The notes: generated from the sequence alone by a model not told the origin. Counted from the stretch's first letter, positions 1 to 5,241 are shown. The stretch is DNA of 6,663 bases from Calditrichia bacterium (GCA_027039465.1 JALWEA010000609.1:1-6663); one strand, 5' to 3'. Program-made: numbers and translations.

Positions 1-640
1 GATGATCACCGTCTTCCGGCAAATTTCGCGCTACAAAATTCAGAGCTTTGGTAGGTACGTTAAACTGCTTCGTAAAATCCGGACTTGAAAAATTCTTATT
101 AATAATGCGAACCAATCGATGCCCGTCCGTGGCCACCATGCGAAATTCATTTTCGAAAATTTGACAAAGAACGCCGCCCAATGCCGAGCGGACGTTTTCA
201 ACCGAACAGGCAAAAATCGTTTTTTCGATCATGTGCTTAAACTTGGCATTCGGTAATGAAATACTCTGCTCGGTTTCCACAATGGGAATCGAAGGAAATT
301 CGGTGCGCGGTTGACCGGAAAGTTTGTATTCGCCGGAATCCGTTTTAATGGTTACACGCAAATTAACATCAACGCTAAAATGCAAGTCAATGTCCGGCAT
401 CTCTCTTAAAATATCCAACAGAAGTTTTCCCTGGATAGCGATCGCACCTTCAATTTCGGTTTTCGCTTCCGCCCATGAAATTTGAGCGATATCAAGATCG
501 GTAGCAATGATCCGCAGTTGATTGTCCTCTGCAATCAATAAAACACTGTACAAAATTTCCTGAGTTGTTTTTGCCGGAATGACATTAACCACTCTTTGTA
601 AGGTTTTTAAAAATTCGGATCGGGCAATTGTAAATTCCAT
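1..640 (-). CDS. dnaN: DNA polymerase III beta subunit (sliding clamp), 5' part of gene
   Basis: The minus strand reads open from ATG at 640-638 to the left edge, giving the first 213 residues of a protein that is normally about 365-375 long; the C-terminal third lies outside the window. The beta clamp is a ring-shaped dimer that encircles DNA and tethers the polymerase and repair factors. Family signatures are visible: an ATDLDI segment at residues 46-51 in domain 1, RTEFPSIP at 112-119, RSALGGVL at 151-158 and the hallmark TDGHRL at 171-176. The start is supported by GGAGG at 649-645, four bases upstream. A candidate promoter lies just upstream. The gene is divergent from rpmH across a 673-bp gap. 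dnaA normally precedes dnaN directly but is not present here. Identification is secure; only the far end is unseen. Confidence 0.97.
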   Translation of the reverse strand, partial: MEFTIARSEFLKTLQRVVNVIPAKTTQEILYSVLLIAEDNQLRIIATDLDIAQISWAEAKTEIEGAIAIQGKLLLDILREMPDIDLHFSVDVNLRVTIKTDSGEYKLSGQPRTEFPSIPIVETEQSISLPNAKFKHMIEKTIFACSVENVRSALGGVLCQIFENEFRMVATDGHRLVRIINKNFSSPDFTKQFNVPTKALNFVARNLPEDGDH

Positions 641-650
641 TGTACCTCCA

Positions 651-672
651 AAATTTTATAAATATAAAATTT
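651..672. repeat. Perfect 10-bp inverted repeat before dnaN
   Basis: AAATTTTATA at 651-660 and its exact reverse complement TATAAAATTT at 663-672 are separated by two bases. The palindrome sits directly upstream of the dnaN ribosome binding site and overlaps the candidate -10 element, which is where an operator or a leader hairpin would lie. It contains only A and T, so chance is a real alternative. Confidence 0.5.
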
Positions 673-696
673 ACATAAATAGAACGAATATAGCAA
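668..696 (-). promoter_or_regulatory. Candidate dnaN promoter
   Basis: On the minus strand TTGCTA (696-691) is followed after 17 bases by TAAATT (673-668), a fair sigma-70-like -35/-10 pair. Transcription would begin near 660, leaving a leader of about 20 bases that carries the GGAGG site of dnaN. The -10 hexamer overlaps the AT-only palindrome at 651-672. The match is inferred by eye and AT-rich sequence gives many such matches. Confidence 0.35.
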
Positions 697-884
697 GGTA
701 ACCGGCCTGAGTCGTGAATTAAGATCCTTCCTTTTCTTAACTGTCTTTATTTCGGATTTGATTTTTTACAAGGCGACGTGTCGATGCCAAGAAGACTGCA
801 ATAAACTCATTGGATTCTCTTACTGATTTATGGTGGCATGTGCGTTCCTCGATATAATTCTGCATTTCATCATAGAATATTCAA
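697..884. other. Non-coding stretch with no recognised element
   Basis: This left half of the dnaN-rpmH gap is less AT-rich than the rest and holds no convincing gene. The only open frame of note is a 34-codon one at 830-934 on the plus strand without a clear ribosome binding site. A short interrupted hairpin, GGCGAC/GTCG..GCC, lies at 772-788. I see no DnaA box, tRNA or terminator. It may be part of the extended origin or a long leader for dnaN. Confidence 0.4.
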
Positions 885-909
885 TCGAAGTAAAAAAATC
901 TTATTCTCT

Positions 910-932
910 ACTTATTACTTATTTTACTTATT
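910..932. repeat. Three ACTTATT direct repeats in the AT-rich unwinding segment
   Basis: ACTTATT occurs at 910-916, 917-923 and 926-932, the first two in tandem and the third after TT. The surrounding bases 885-945 are strongly AT-rich. Placed next to the trio series and the DnaA boxes, they are the likely site of first strand opening (DNA unwinding element). They play a role comparable in position to the AT-rich 13-mers of E. coli oriC, though the sequence differs. Confidence 0.6.
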
Positions 933-956
933 AAATAATAAACATAGTTGTAGTAG
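933..956 (+). promoter_or_regulatory. DnaA-trio-like series
   Basis: Read in triplets leftward from the DnaA box, after a GGAT linker (957-960), the plus strand gives TAG, TAG, TTG, TAG, ACA, TAA, TAA, AAA. Six of eight fit the [T/A]A[G/A] form of the DnaA-trio, the element on which a DnaA filament loads onto single-stranded DNA. The orientation, with trios on the 5' side of a TGTGGATA box, is the one I recall for B. subtilis. AT-rich DNA raises the chance of partial matches, but three TAG triplets in register beside the box are distinctive. Confidence 0.6.
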
Positions 957-960
957 GGAT

Positions 961-969
961 TGTGGATAT
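961..969 (-). promoter_or_regulatory. DnaA box, one mismatch, proximal to trio
   Basis: The plus strand reads TGTGGATAT, i.e. ATATCCACA on the minus strand, one base off the TTATCCACA consensus. Its last base is the first base of the next, perfect box, so the two sites repeat every 8 bp. It is the box nearest the trio series. Confidence 0.65.
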
Positions 970-977
970 GTGGATAA
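969..977 (-). promoter_or_regulatory. DnaA box, perfect consensus
   Basis: TGTGGATAA on the plus strand is the exact reverse complement of TTATCCACA, the high-affinity DnaA binding site. It follows the one-mismatch box in the same orientation with one base shared. This is the only perfect consensus box I found in the gap. Confidence 0.85.
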
Positions 978-1010
978 CTATCTTAAATTGTTAAAAAATC
1001 AATAAGATAA

Positions 1011-1045
1011 TTTTCGGAAGTTTTCAATAATCTTGTTTCCGAAAA
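1011..1045. repeat. 9-bp inverted repeat within oriC
   Basis: TTTTCGGAA at 1011-1019 and its exact complement TTCCGAAAA at 1037-1045 flank a 17-base spacer. It lies between the main DnaA box pair and the right-hand boxes, where an origin-binding regulator might sit. No known binding site is recognised in it. Confidence 0.5.
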
Positions 1046-1102
1046 ATATAATTTTTCCTGTCTTTGGTAAAGGATGTGCATTTCTCCGAATTAGTAAAGA
1101 AT

Positions 1103-1111
1103 TTATCAACA
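1103..1111 (+). promoter_or_regulatory. Weak DnaA box
   Basis: TTATCAACA differs from TTATCCACA at one position. It is inverted relative to the main pair. The segment TCAACAA recurs 12 bases on (1106-1112 and 1118-1124), giving a poorer second match, ATTTCAACA, at 1115-1123. Confidence 0.45.
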
Positions 1112-1140
1112 AAGATTTCAACAATTCCGTTTTGCGCATA

Positions 1141-1169
1141 ATTATTTAAAAACAAGATAATTAAATAAT
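1141..1169. repeat. 9-bp inverted repeat within oriC, with a third copy at 931
   Basis: ATTATTTAA at 1141-1149 is the exact complement of TTAAATAAT at 1161-1169, with an 11-base spacer. A further direct copy of TTAAATAAT lies at 931-939, at the far end of the trio series. It could be a regulator site or a chance product of AT-rich sequence. Confidence 0.45.
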
Positions 1170-1182
1170 GGAACAAAAAATG

Positions 1183-1191
1183 TTTTCCACA
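1183..1191 (+). promoter_or_regulatory. DnaA box, relaxed consensus
   Basis: TTTTCCACA fits the relaxed TTWTNCACA form and differs from the strict consensus by one base. It faces opposite to the main pair and marks the right end of the recognisable origin, about 50 bp before the candidate rpmH promoter. Confidence 0.55.
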
Positions 1192-1221
1192 ATTGAATTT
1201 TGAGCTGTTAAAATTTCGGTG

Positions 1222-1271
1222 AAAAAATTTTTTATGAAAATTTGCTTTTACTATTGAAGAATAAATAAATT
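1222..1271 (+). promoter_or_regulatory. Candidate rpmH operon promoter with A6T6 upstream element
   Basis: TTGCTT (1242-1247) and TAAATT (1266-1271) are 18 bases apart and would start transcription near 1278, leaving a leader of about 36 bases. The AAAAAATTTTTT tract at 1222-1233 falls where an UP element or bent A-tract would act, fitting strong expression of a ribosomal protein gene. The hexamers resemble those proposed for divergent dnaN. The -10 match is only 4 of 6. Confidence 0.35.
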
Positions 1272-1298
1272 AAAAGTTTTAAAAATTGAAAAATATTT

Positions 1299-1306
1299 AA
1301 GGAGGT
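1299..1306 (+). promoter_or_regulatory. Strong ribosome binding site of rpmH
   Basis: AAGGAGGT, with its GGAGG eight bases before the ATG at 1314, is close to a perfect Shine-Dalgarno sequence and by far the best in the window. It fixes the rpmH start and suggests high translation of L34 compared with the poorly equipped genes that follow. Confidence 0.85.
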
Positions 1307-1313
1307 TTTTAAT

Positions 1314-1472
1314 ATGAAACGAACTTTTCAACCCAGTAATCGCAAACGTCGTAATAAACACGGATTTCGTTCGCGCATGAAGACGCATGCCGGTCGAATC
1401 GTTCTTGCCAGGAGAAGAAAAAAAGGTAGAAAAAGATTAACCGTAAGTGATGAATTTATCAAAACGGCTTAA
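1314..1472 (+). CDS. rpmH: 50S ribosomal protein L34
   Basis: This 52-residue, very basic protein is a component of the large ribosomal subunit. It opens MKRTFQPSNRKR, continues HGFRSRMKT and ends the conserved part with ARRRKKGRKRLTVS, the typical L34 pattern. Bacterial L34 usually has 44-47 residues, so the last seven (DEFIKTA) form an extension; nearly all of it is encoded in the 23-bp overlap with rnpA. The start is fixed by the AAGGAGGT site. It is the first gene of the plus-strand cluster and lies next to the origin, as in many bacteria. The overlap suggests that translation of rnpA is coupled to that of rpmH. Confidence 0.97.
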   Translation: MKRTFQPSNRKRRNKHGFRSRMKTHAGRIVLARRRKKGRKRLTVSDEFIKTA

Positions 1473-1821
1473 TATTGTATCTGTCAGTGATTCCAAAGAA
1501 ATCAAATATATTTTGGATCACAGTAAAAAAATCTATTTCAAATACGGAATCGTTTTTTTAAACAAAGATTCCGATACCAAAGAGAGATTAAGATTCGCTG
1601 TTTTGGTGAAAAAACATTGTGGTAATGCTGTTCGAAGAAATTACATAAAACGGATAAGCAGAAATTTTGTTGTAAGGAATATCACTCTGTTTAAACCATA
1701 CAACAGGGTGATATTTTTATTTTTGTCAAAAGAAAAATTTAAATACAAAGATTTGGAAGAACAATTATTAAAGGCATTGAGAAATGAAAAAGCTTCTTTT
1801 GCTGATGATTCAGTTTTATAG
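1450..1821 (+). CDS. rnpA: Ribonuclease P protein component
   Basis: RnpA binds the catalytic RNase P RNA and helps it remove 5' leaders from precursor tRNAs. The product has 123 residues from ATG 1450, or 124 from the GTG immediately before it at 1447; family length is about 110-125. The family signature, the RNR motif, is clear: GNAVRRNYIKR at about residues 58-68 followed by ISRNF. The gene begins inside rpmH and has no good ribosome binding site, so re-initiation by ribosomes leaving rpmH is likely. Its end overlaps yidD by 38 bp. It contains a terminator-like hairpin at 1678-1715 that may limit transcription into the genes beyond. Outside the RNR region the sequence is divergent, as is usual for this family. 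Confidence 0.95.
   Translation: MNLSKRLNIVSVSDSKEIKYILDHSKKIYFKYGIVFLNKDSDTKERLRFAVLVKKHCGNAVRRNYIKRISRNFVVRNITLFKPYNRVIFLFLSKEKFKYKDLEEQLLKALRNEKASFADDSVL
1678..1725 (+). terminator. Terminator-like hairpin inside rnpA
   Basis: Bases 1678-1691 (AATATCACTCTGTT) pair with 1702-1715 (AACAGGGTGATATT) over 14 bp with a single T-G wobble and a 10-base loop. The right arm runs into TTTATTTTTG, a near-continuous T tract. This is the form of an intrinsic terminator, though the stem is only moderately GC-rich. It lies about 60 percent into rnpA. A ribosome translating rnpA would cover the left arm and suppress it, so it could act as an attenuator making rpmH mRNA more abundant than mRNA for the downstream genes. 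The structure is seen directly; termination is inferred. Confidence 0.55.
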
Positions 1822-1993
1822 GAAATTCATTTCGCCGCTCAAACCGCCCACATGCCGCTTTTATCCCACGTGCTCGGAATATGCTTACGAATCCATTAAA
1901 AAGCATGGAGTGGTCAAAGGCGGATGGTATTCAATTGTACGCGTCAGTAAATGTCATCCCTATCATCCCGGCGGTTATGATCCTGTTAAATAA
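1784..1993 (+). CDS. yidD: Membrane protein insertion efficiency factor YidD
   Basis: YidD is a small inner-membrane-associated protein that assists YidC-dependent insertion of membrane proteins. The 69-residue product has the family core almost intact: IQFYRKFISPL at 9-19, CRFYPTCSEYA at 24-34, KKHGVVKGGW at 39-48 and CHPYHPGGYDP at 57-67, including the three conserved cysteines C24, C30 and C57. The hydrophobic N-terminus suits membrane attachment. The chosen ATG lies inside rnpA, with AAGG nine bases upstream, and the two frames overlap by 38 bp, a common arrangement for this pair. yidC follows after 20 bp. Confidence 0.96.
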   Translation: MKKLLLLMIQFYRKFISPLKPPTCRFYPTCSEYAYESIKKHGVVKGGWYSIVRVSKCHPYHPGGYDPVK

Positions 1994-2013
1994 TTTGGAA
2001 GGTATTTAAGAAT

Positions 2014-3825
2014 ATGGATAAAAAATCAATCATTGCATTGATCTTAATAGGCCTTATTATCATTTTGTGGCCCTACTACCAGCAAATGATTTCACCTCCT
2101 CCGGCTAAAAAGCCGATGACGCAAACGCTTGCCAAAAAAGACACAACCAAGGAAGCGGTGCAGACGAAGAAGAAAGTTGCGGAAAAAACGGTTACGCCTG
2201 TTAAGGAAGCAAAAACGGCGGAAACATCACAACCCGTTGTCGCTCAAAAGCAGGAAAATCCGGTACCTTCCGAAGTGATGGCAAACATTCAACAGGCCGA
2301 TTCCGAAAAAGATTACATTATCGATACCGATGTCATTCATGCGGTTATTTCCAACAAGGGCGGTGGAAGCCTGAAAGAATTTACTTTAAAAAAATACGAA
2401 ACTTATGATTCTTCGTATGTGAATTTTATTAGTCGGCAATTAAAGAATAATGAATTTTTTGCTTTTATTGATCGTTCGGGTCGTACCGTTAATACCAAGG
2501 ATTTTTTGTTTAAGACCGATGTTGCTCCTGGGCAAAAAGAATTAGGTAAAGATCAAAGTTTCGCAATTGATTTTTATATTTATTACGAAGGCTCCAAAAT
2601 CACCAAAAGATTAACTTTTTATGGAGATCGCTATCATTTTGATGTTCAAGTGGTATTTGAAAATCCCGAAAAAATTTTATTGAACAATCAATTTCAGATC
2701 GGCTGGTACAACGGCATGCCCTTAACCGAACCATCTCTTAGAGAGGACAATAGCTATTCGAAAGCCTATGTTTATATGGCCGGTGATTTGGAAGATTATT
2801 CCATTGATAAAGAAGGGGTTCAAAAGCCGGTGAATTTTACGGGTTCCGCTTCGTGGCTGGCCATTAAGACAAAATATTTTTTAACCAGCGTTATAAATCA
2901 GGATAAAGCCAATAATATTGACGGTGTGATTTTAGGTGGCAAAGGGCAAAAAATTAAAAAGATTGTACACGGATTGTATGATGTTGTTTACAATGTCCGC
3001 TATAACCAAAACGGAACAAACACCTTTCGTTATTATTTAGGTCCGTTGGACTATTTTGAGCTTAAAAAATACGGTAATGACTTACAAAAGCTTGTCTTGA
3101 ATAACGGGTGGTACGAACGGAGTCTGCGCTTCTTTAGTATTCCGATTTTGTACATTTTGATGTTCTTAAATAAATTTATTCCTAATTACGGTATCGTCAT
3201 TATTTTGTTTTCCATTCTTATTAAACTCGTCTTGTACCCGTTAACGAAAAAGAGCTATCAGTCCATGCGGGAAATGCAGAAGATCCAACCGCTAATGACA
3301 GAGTTGCGAGCTAAATACAAAAACGATCCGCAGCGCTTAAACAAAGAAATGATGAAACTGTACAAGGAATACGGTGTAAATCCCATGGGCGGATGTTTGC
3401 CCATGCTTTTGCAAATGCCGTTATTATTTGCCTTGTACGTCGTATTCCGTTCAACCATTCAGTTGCGCGGGGCGGTTTTTATTCCGGGTTGGATTAATGA
3501 TTTGAGTCGTCCGGAAGGTCTGTTTCATTTACCGTTTTCGTTACCTTTCTACGGAAATGAATTCAACTTGCTGCCGGTTTTAATGGCCATTACCATGATT
3601 TTTCAATCAAAGATGACCACGCAAGATCCGAAGCAGAAGACAATGATTTACATTATGCCTATTTTCATGTTGTTGATTTTTAACCCGTTGTCTTCCGGAT
3701 TGAACCTGTATTACACCATGTTCAATATTTTAACGATTATTCAACAGCTTTATATTAATCGTGGTCTTGGAGATAGTCCTCAACCGGCTTTGGCTACCGC
3801 TTCCGGCAAAAAGAAGAAAAAATAA
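2014..3825 (+). CDS. yidC: Membrane protein insertase YidC
   Basis: YidC (Oxa1/Alb3 family) inserts and folds inner-membrane proteins, alone or with Sec. The 603 residues show the Gram-negative layout: an N-terminal membrane segment at about 5-20; a low-complexity linker rich in K, T, P, A and V at about 30-95; a periplasmic P1 beta-sandwich domain at about 100-355; then the conserved insertase core from about 370 to 585. The core has membrane segments near 373-390, 392-412, 464-480, 517-532 and 544-580, and family motifs LYPLTKKSYQSM, NPMGGCLP (456-463) and SGLNLYYTMFN (561-571). The positive groove residue, arginine in E. coli, is lysine here (K404). The tail ends in five lysines, consistent with ribosome contact. 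GGAAGG at 1997-2002 supports the start. Confidence 0.98.
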   Translation: MDKKSIIALILIGLIIILWPYYQQMISPPPAKKPMTQTLAKKDTTKEAVQTKKKVAEKTVTPVKEAKTAETSQPVVAQKQENPVPSEVMANIQQADSEKDYIIDTDVIHAVISNKGGGSLKEFTLKKYETYDSSYVNFISRQLKNNEFFAFIDRSGRTVNTKDFLFKTDVAPGQKELGKDQSFAIDFYIYYEGSKITKRLTFYGDRYHFDVQVVFENPEKILLNNQFQIGWYNGMPLTEPSLREDNSYSKAYVYMAGDLEDYSIDKEGVQKPVNFTGSASWLAIKTKYFLTSVINQDKANNIDGVILGGKGQKIKKIVHGLYDVVYNVRYNQNGTNTFRYYLGPLDYFELKKYGNDLQKLVLNNGWYERSLRFFSIPILYILMFLNKFIPNYGIVIILFSILIKLVLYPLTKKSYQSMREMQKIQPLMTELRAKYKNDPQRLNKEMMKLYKEYGVNPMGGCLPMLLQMPLLFALYVVFRSTIQLRGAVFIPGWINDLSRPEGLFHLPFSLPFYGNEFNLLPVLMAITMIFQSKMTTQDPKQKTMIYIMPIFMLLIFNPLSSGLNLYYTMFNILTIIQQLYINRGLGDSPQPALATASGKKKKK

Positions 3826-3860
3826 AATCACCTTAACGAGGTTTCAATGAAAGGTGATTT
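3825..3860 (+). promoter_or_regulatory. 10-bp stem with the mnmE ribosome binding site and start codon in its loop
   Basis: AAATCACCTT (3825-3834) is the exact complement of AAGGTGATTT (3851-3860). The 16-base loop contains the GAGG Shine-Dalgarno (3838-3841) and the ATG of mnmE (3847-3849). The left arm begins at the last base of the yidC stop codon and the right arm encodes mnmE codons 2 to 5. It could present the start site to ribosomes or restrain it. No long T tract follows, so it is not a typical terminator. The role is inferred. Confidence 0.5.
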
Positions 3861-5220
3861 ATTAAGCAATGACACCATCATCGCACCGATTACGTCTTTA
3901 AACGGGGGTAGTGTTCATCTTATTCGCATCAGCGGAGAGAATGCTATCCCTTTTACCAATCGATTCTTTTCCAAAGATATTTTAAAAAGCAGCGGCAATC
4001 GTTTTTTTTACGGACAGTTAGTCAACGAACAGAACAAACATATTGACAATGTGGTTGTTTTTGTTTATCGTAAACCTCACTCGTACACGGGTGAAGATGT
4101 GGTTGAAATAAGCTGCCATGCTAATATTATTATTACGGAAAAAATTCTGGAATTATTCTTACGACAGGGATGCCGGTATGCAGAGCCAGGAGAATTTACC
4201 AAGCGGGCTTTTTTAAACGGAAGAATGGATTTGGTTCAGGCCGAATCCGTAGCTGCGCTGATAGCCGCCAAGTCGGATCAGGCGCTTGAGAACGCTCTGA
4301 ATCAACTTGATGGAAAGTTTTCCGAAGAGTTAAAGAAGATTCGCAAAAATATTATCGATAGTCTTTCGCTACTGGAACTCAATTTGGATTTTGCGGAAGA
4401 AGACATTGAAATCATTAACGATCGGGAGATTCTAAAACTATTAAATCAAACGGAAAGAAAAATTTCCGAATTTTTAAAAAGCTACAATCAGGGCAAACTG
4501 CTTCAGAACGGCGTAAAAGTCTTAATCACCGGTAAACCCAATGTGGGTAAATCGAGTTTAATGAACGCCCTGTTGGAAAAGGATCGGGTGTTGGTTTCCG
4601 AAATTCCCGGCACCACGCGAGATGTTATTCACGATGAAATTTTTCTTGATAATATTTTGGTAAAATTTTTGGACACCGCCGGAATTCGTTATTCCGGTGA
4701 CCATTTGGAGCAGGAGGGCGTTAAGCGCGCGAAAAAGCTCTATCGGGAAGCGGATATTATTTTGATGGTTTTTGATCTTTCGCAACCGTTCAGCGAAGAA
4801 GATTTCGATTTGTTGAAATTGGCAAAAAAATACGCCCAAAAGACGATCTTGGTCGGAAATAAAATCGATTTAGGCAAGAACCTGACCAATAAAAAATTCT
4901 TCGAAGAAAATGAACAGTTAATTGAAATTTCGGCTAAAAAGAAAAAAAACATTGCTCAAATCAAAAAAGCGATTAAAGATAAAATTCATTATTCGGGAAC
5001 AAACGAACTTTTTTTGAATAATGAACGTCAATACAAAAAGTTAAAAGAAATTCGCAAAGCAATCGGAAGCGCGCGCAAGGCGCTTAAGAACAATTTGGGA
5101 CATGAGTTTGTCTCAATGGAGCTGCGGCAAATCATTGATATTTTAGCCGAATTAACCGGCGAAGTTACAAATGAAGATATTTTAAACAATATCTTTTCGC
5201 AGTTTTGTATTGGAAAATAA
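3847..5220 (+). CDS. mnmE: tRNA modification GTPase MnmE
   Basis: MnmE works with MnmG to build the carboxymethylaminomethyl (or related) group at C5 of U34 in certain tRNAs, using GTP hydrolysis and a folate one-carbon unit. The 457-residue product is full length. The N-terminal folate-binding and dimer domain spans about 1-120, with EPGEFTKRAFLNGRMDLVQAE at 113-133. The helical domain is interrupted by a G domain with GKPNVGKSS (229-237), GTTRD (255-259), DTAG (276-279), NKID (338-341) and SAK (362-364). N232 is the likely potassium ligand. The C-terminus is FCIGK, containing the catalytic-motif cysteine C454. The start has GAGG five bases before the ATG. The gap to yidC is 21 bp; mnmG, its partner, follows. 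Confidence 0.98.
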   Translation: MKGDLLSNDTIIAPITSLNGGSVHLIRISGENAIPFTNRFFSKDILKSSGNRFFYGQLVNEQNKHIDNVVVFVYRKPHSYTGEDVVEISCHANIIITEKILELFLRQGCRYAEPGEFTKRAFLNGRMDLVQAESVAALIAAKSDQALENALNQLDGKFSEELKKIRKNIIDSLSLLELNLDFAEEDIEIINDREILKLLNQTERKISEFLKSYNQGKLLQNGVKVLITGKPNVGKSSLMNALLEKDRVLVSEIPGTTRDVIHDEIFLDNILVKFLDTAGIRYSGDHLEQEGVKRAKKLYREADIILMVFDLSQPFSEEDFDLLKLAKKYAQKTILVGNKIDLGKNLTNKKFFEENEQLIEISAKKKKNIAQIKKAIKDKIHYSGTNELFLNNERQYKKLKEIRKAIGSARKALKNNLGHEFVSMELRQIIDILAELTGEVTNEDILNNIFSQFCIGK

Positions 5221-5225
5221 AATTT

Positions 5226-5241
5226 GGTTTCACGTGAAACG
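5226..5241. promoter_or_regulatory. parS: parS centromere-like site (ParB binding)
   Basis: The 14-bp palindrome GTTTCACGTGAAAC at 5227-5240 matches the core of the conserved 16-bp bacterial parS site, TGTTTCACGTGAAACA; only the two outermost bases differ (G at both ends). ParB binds such sites near oriC and spreads to form the partition complex that ParA segregates. It occupies the 33-bp mnmE-mnmG gap, about 4.3 kb from the DnaA boxes. The location fits, since parAB genes often lie a little beyond mnmG. I found no second copy in the window. Confidence 0.88.

Larger units (their letters stand above)
885..1200. other. oriC: Probable chromosomal replication origin (oriC)
   Basis: The segment lies between the divergent dnaN and rpmH genes, the usual location of bacterial oriC. 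Reading left to right it contains an AT-rich stretch with three ACTTATT repeats (910-932), a DnaA-trio-like series (933-956), two DnaA boxes sharing one base (961-977), a 9-bp inverted repeat (1011-1045), a one-mismatch DnaA box (1103-1111), another 9-bp inverted repeat (1141-1169) and a TTTTCCACA box (1183-1191). The order unwinding region, trio, short G-containing linker, DnaA boxes matches the basal unwinding layout described for Bacillus subtilis and many other bacteria. All flanking genes are transcribed away from it. Boundaries are approximate and function is inferred. Confidence 0.8.

Noticed and set aside
772..788. Short hairpin GGCGAC-GT-GTCG with interrupted GGC/GCC outer pairing
   Set aside because: Only four contiguous pairs with a two-base loop and no T tract; too weak to call a terminator or structured RNA.
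830..934. 34-codon open frame on the plus strand in the dnaN-rpmH gap
   Set aside because: No ribosome binding site, no recognisable protein, and its 3' part consists of the AT-rich origin repeats; most likely chance.
1076..1084. TGTGCATTT as a further DnaA box
   Set aside because: Two mismatches in the last positions even to the relaxed consensus.
3258..3458. Minus-strand open frame opposite yidC
   Set aside because: Lies wholly inside a clearly coding yidC region and shows no family features; a shadow frame.
4558..4952. Two overlapping minus-strand open frames opposite mnmE
   Set aside because: They oppose the conserved G domain of MnmE and look like shadow translations rich in F, I and N.
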